Made by a program: the position numbers and the translations under genes | NCBI GenBank assembly: GCA_029259995.1 | Contig: JAJDEC010000340.1 | Location: 1 to 6,751 of the forward strand | Length of the DNA stretch: 6,751 bases | DNA from: Phycisphaerae bacterium | Lineage (GTDB): Bacteria > Planctomycetota > Phycisphaerae > UBA1845 > UTPLA1 | Reading direction: 5' to 3' | The notes under the pieces: generated by a model | The model's input: only the letters and a program-made list of their open reading frames with translations | What the model was told of the DNA's origin: nothing | The model's database searches: none | Shown here: one piece after another, positions 4,610 through 6,751 of the stretch | How the letters are laid out: every line of letters starts with the position of its first letter | Numbering within the stretch: the first letter of the stretch is position 1

Positions 4610-6751
4610 CTATTCGCAGCCGCAAGTCAGTCGAGTTCCGGGAGGGAATTGGAAAACGCTGACGACTCCCGGGCCCTGTGGAACGCCATCGGCGAACACC
4701 TGGCACGGAATGCCCGTCGGACAGTCATTGATGCAGCGGACCTGATCGTCGCCGATGAGCTCCATGGCCCCGCATTCGCCCTCGCGGATGCAGGCGCATC
4801 TTTCGAGGACGGGGCCGACTGCCGGATCCGCAAACACGCTGATGATCGAACAGGTTGCTGTCGGATCGGTCGAGATGCATTCCGTCGATTGATGGCTCAC
4901 GCATTGATCGGAGCCGGGAAGCGGATTGATCGGGCAGATGTCGCCGGTTTCCGGAACACACTCGCAGCAAACGCGAAGCGTTCCATCGGCCAGCAGCGTG
5001 GTCGTCGTGCGACAGACTTCATTCAACGGGCAACCACCGACACACTGGTAGTTGTTGGCTGCATCCACTTCGATGTGGCACTCGTTGGGACTGATACACT
5101 CACAATCGAGGACCTCGAGAACAAACGTTGTCCCCGGTTCGACGCGCACACATCGTGGCAGGCAGACTTCGCCAGGTATCGGACAGTTCGTCGATGCACA
5201 GAACGGCGTACCCGGAACCGGAACGCATTCCACGGGATCGCCACATGGCGTCGTCGTACAGTCCGTACCCGCACCCTGCGGCATGCCGCCCTGGTCAAGA
5301 CAACACGGCACGTACGCATCGATGCAGGTTCCATCCGGCAGGCAGCATGCCTGTGGGAATCCGCAGGGGCCATTGACCAGTGTGAAACCAGGCGGACATA
5401 TGAAGTTGCCGGGGGCCAGATCCAGACATTGCCCCGTCTGGACATCGCAACACGAACGCTCGATTGGATCGTCAACGCATTCGCAGCACACGCGCTCCGT
5501 TCCGTCGCCGAGATCGACCACCGTCGTTTGGCAGATCTGCCCAAAGAGCTGGCAACCGCCGACACACTGGTAATTGTGGTTGGCATCGACTTCGATGTGG
5601 CACTCGTCAACCGTAACACATTCACAATCGAGCGTTTCGATCACAAATGTCGTGCCCTGCTCGACCCGCACACAACGCGGCTTGCATTTCTGACCGGGCA
5701 ACGGACAGATTGTGGTCCGACAGATCGGTGTTCCCGGAATCGGCAGGCATAGCGGAGCCGGACATTGCGAAGTCGCACAGTCCGAACCGGCGCCTTGCGG
5801 GGTTCCGCCCATTTCGTTGCAGCAAGCTTCGAAGATATCGATGCATGTGCCACTGGGCAGACAGCAGGCCTGAAGGAATCCGCAGGGTCCCTGGACCAGT
5901 GAGTAACCGACCGGACAGACGGTGCTGCCCGGAGCAAGGTCCAGACAAAGCCCCGTGTCGAGGTTGCAACAGGAAAGCGGCGGCGGTGAATCAACACACT
6001 CGCAACAGACGCGCTCCGTGCCGTCGCCGAGATCCACGACGGTCGTGCGGCAGATCGTTCCCTGAATCGGGCATCCGCCCACACAGTAGTAGCGGTTGAT
6101 CAGCGGATCGATCTCCATATGACACTCGTTCGGGCTGACGCACTCGCAGTCGAGCACTTCAATTACGAACGTCGTTCCCTGCTCGACACGGACGCATCGC
6201 GGCAGACATTCCTCACCCGGATTCGGACATACGACCGGACGACAATTGATTGTGCCCGGAACCGGACCGCAATCCGGCGGATAACACAGGTCGTCACGAC
6301 CGTCGCCGTCATTGTCGCCGAGACAGACGGAGCCGGCGCCTTGCGGAGTGCCCTGGAGCAGGAACTCGCAGCAGATCACATCCGTGATGACACACGCACC
6401 GTTCGGCAGGCAGCATGCCTGGTCGCCGAGACATGAAGTGAAGTCGCCCAGATAGGCACCGCCCTGCTGCTGGCAAGCCTGTTGTGACAGAATCACGCAG
6501 CCGCCGATGCTGAAGCAACATGCGCCAGTGATCGGCGTGTCCACGCACTCGCAGCAATAGTCGATGCTGCCGTCGGCACGTTGGATGACGCGCTGGATGC
6601 ACTCCTGTCCCGGCGGGCAGTCGCCCACGCACAATACCTGCGGCGGATCCGTCGTCGTCAGCGCTGCATGGCATTCGCTCGGGTCGCGGCAGTCACAATC
6701 GACCACAGTGACGTTGCCTCCGTTCACGTTGTAGCAGACCGGCACACACGT
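4610..6751 (-). CDS. Cys-rich tandem-repeat exported protein, C-terminal part (5' end cut by right edge)
   Basis: At least 713 residues are present. The frame is open to the right edge, so the true start and signal peptide are outside; the GTG at 6745 is internal. About 100 residues (14%) are cysteine, which implies an extracytoplasmic, disulphide-knotted protein. Two modules alternate. Module A (about 70 residues) reads CxPRCVRVEQGTTF...LDCECxSxxECH...CVGGC...DLGDGTERVCCECV. Module B reads SCC...G.CLDLAPG...CP.G...GPCGF.QACCLP.GTCID...CC...GG.PQGAG.DC. A short linker (C.P.PGTP.C...CP.PG) follows. A occurs four times clearly and once in diverged form at the C-terminus (CACIREGECG...CINDCPTGIPC...CGCE); B occurs three times. 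The first B is followed by GDNDGDGRDD, a calcium-loop-like motif. Modules such as ACCLPDGTC...GGxxQGAGTDC recur in planctomycete secreted proteins. No enzyme motif or sorting signal is visible; function is unknown, possibly structural or surface-related. Confidence 0.85.
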   Translation of the reverse strand, partial: TCVPVCYNVNGGNVTVVDCDCRDPSECHAALTTTDPPQVLCVGDCPPGQECIQRVIQRADGSIDYCCECVDTPITGACCFSIGGCVILSQQACQQQGGAYLGDFTSCLGDQACCLPNGACVITDVICCEFLLQGTPQGAGSVCLGDNDGDGRDDLCYPPDCGPVPGTINCRPVVCPNPGEECLPRCVRVEQGTTFVIEVLDCECVSPNECHMEIDPLINRYYCVGGCPIQGTICRTTVVDLGDGTERVCCECVDSPPPLSCCNLDTGLCLDLAPGSTVCPVGYSLVQGPCGFLQACCLPSGTCIDIFEACCNEMGGTPQGAGSDCATSQCPAPLCLPIPGTPICRTTICPLPGQKCKPRCVRVEQGTTFVIETLDCECVTVDECHIEVDANHNYQCVGGCQLFGQICQTTVVDLGDGTERVCCECVDDPIERSCCDVQTGQCLDLAPGNFICPPGFTLVNGPCGFPQACCLPDGTCIDAYVPCCLDQGGMPQGAGTDCTTTPCGDPVECVPVPGTPFCASTNCPIPGEVCLPRCVRVEPGTTFVLEVLDCECISPNECHIEVDAANNYQCVGGCPLNEVCRTTTTLLADGTLRVCCECVPETGDICPINPLPGSDQCVSHQSTECISTDPTATCSIISVFADPAVGPVLERCACIREGECGAMELIGDDQVRCINDCPTGIPCQVFADGVPQGPGVVSVFQFPPGTRLTCGCE
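4955..6748 (-). repeat. tandem in-frame repeat array, 540 + 522 + 522 nt plus a partial unit
   Basis: Counting from the first Cys of the CxPxC motif, units are 6209-6748 (180 codons), 5687-6208 (174), 5165-5686 (174) and a partial unit 4955-5164 (module A only). The two central units have exactly the same length. The outermost unit is six codons longer and more diverged; its extra length lies around GDNDGDGRDD. Proteins of the central units are very similar (for example RCVRVEQGTTFVIE in both, and TTVVDLGDGTERVCCECV in both). The DNA differs at many third positions, so the duplications look old or selected rather than fresh. Confidence 0.88.
6293..6322 (-). other. calcium-loop-like motif in the Cys-rich protein
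   Basis: The segment GDNDGDGRDD fits the DxDxDGxxD pattern of EF-hand/thrombospondin-type-3/dockerin calcium loops. It occurs once, in the outermost visible unit, and is missing from the two 174-residue units. Calcium binding is inferred from the pattern only. Confidence 0.5.

Noticed and set aside
4649..5752. Long plus-strand open frame of 367 codons
   Set aside because: It is antisense to the Cys-rich repeat protein. Its product shows no family features, and its length is explained by the regular codon pattern of the repeats opposite.
5023..6084. Overlapping minus-strand frames of 115-200 codons
   Set aside because: They are Arg/Ser/Val-rich out-of-frame shadows of the Cys-rich repeat gene, and similar shadows recur in each repeat unit.
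4955..6748. Regular repeats as a CRISPR-like array
   Set aside because: Units are 522-540 nt, in frame and coding throughout, without short identical repeats and spacers.

Overview
The window looks like chromosomal DNA from a planctomycete, probably Phycisphaerae-like (inference). Four things point there: a GGQ release-factor-like protein with an extra C-terminal helical domain, two small secreted proteins with an 'LQ...C' leader, a very Cys-rich secreted protein built from 'ACCLPxGTC...GGxPQGAG' modules, and a mixture of genes with and without Shine-Dalgarno sites. No tRNA, rRNA, CRISPR array or insertion sequence was found.

Layout. Positions 1-493 (-) hold the N-terminal part of a tRNA-queuosine alpha-mannosyltransferase-like glycosyltransferase that runs off the left edge. 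It is divergent from a release-factor-like protein (564-1112, +); both genes lack a Shine-Dalgarno site and have a -10-like box right next to the start codon. Positions 1113-1327 contain a large imperfect inverted repeat and a hairpin terminator. Two small paralogous-looking exported proteins follow on the minus strand (1328-1678 and 1767-2057). Positions 2058-2662 are mostly non-coding: a doubtful small ORF, possible remnants of a decayed minus-strand gene, a candidate promoter and a perfect 19-bp Fur-box-like palindrome.

The palindrome precedes a two-gene unit on the plus strand: a 52-residue single-span membrane protein (2663-2821) and a biliverdin-producing heme oxygenase (2885-3556). The simplest reading is a Fur-controlled iron-from-heme unit. 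Its 3' end overlaps by 31 bp the 3' end of convergent proC (3526-4350, -), pyrroline-5-carboxylate reductase. From 4610 to the right edge (-) lies the C-terminal part, at least 713 residues, of an exported protein with about 100 cysteines and tandem units of 180, 174 and 174 residues. A strong hairpin terminator follows it at 4536-4580.

The most noteworthy items are the iron-regulated membrane microprotein/heme oxygenase pair, the Cys-rich repeat protein of unknown function, and the possible leaderless divergent pair at the left end.
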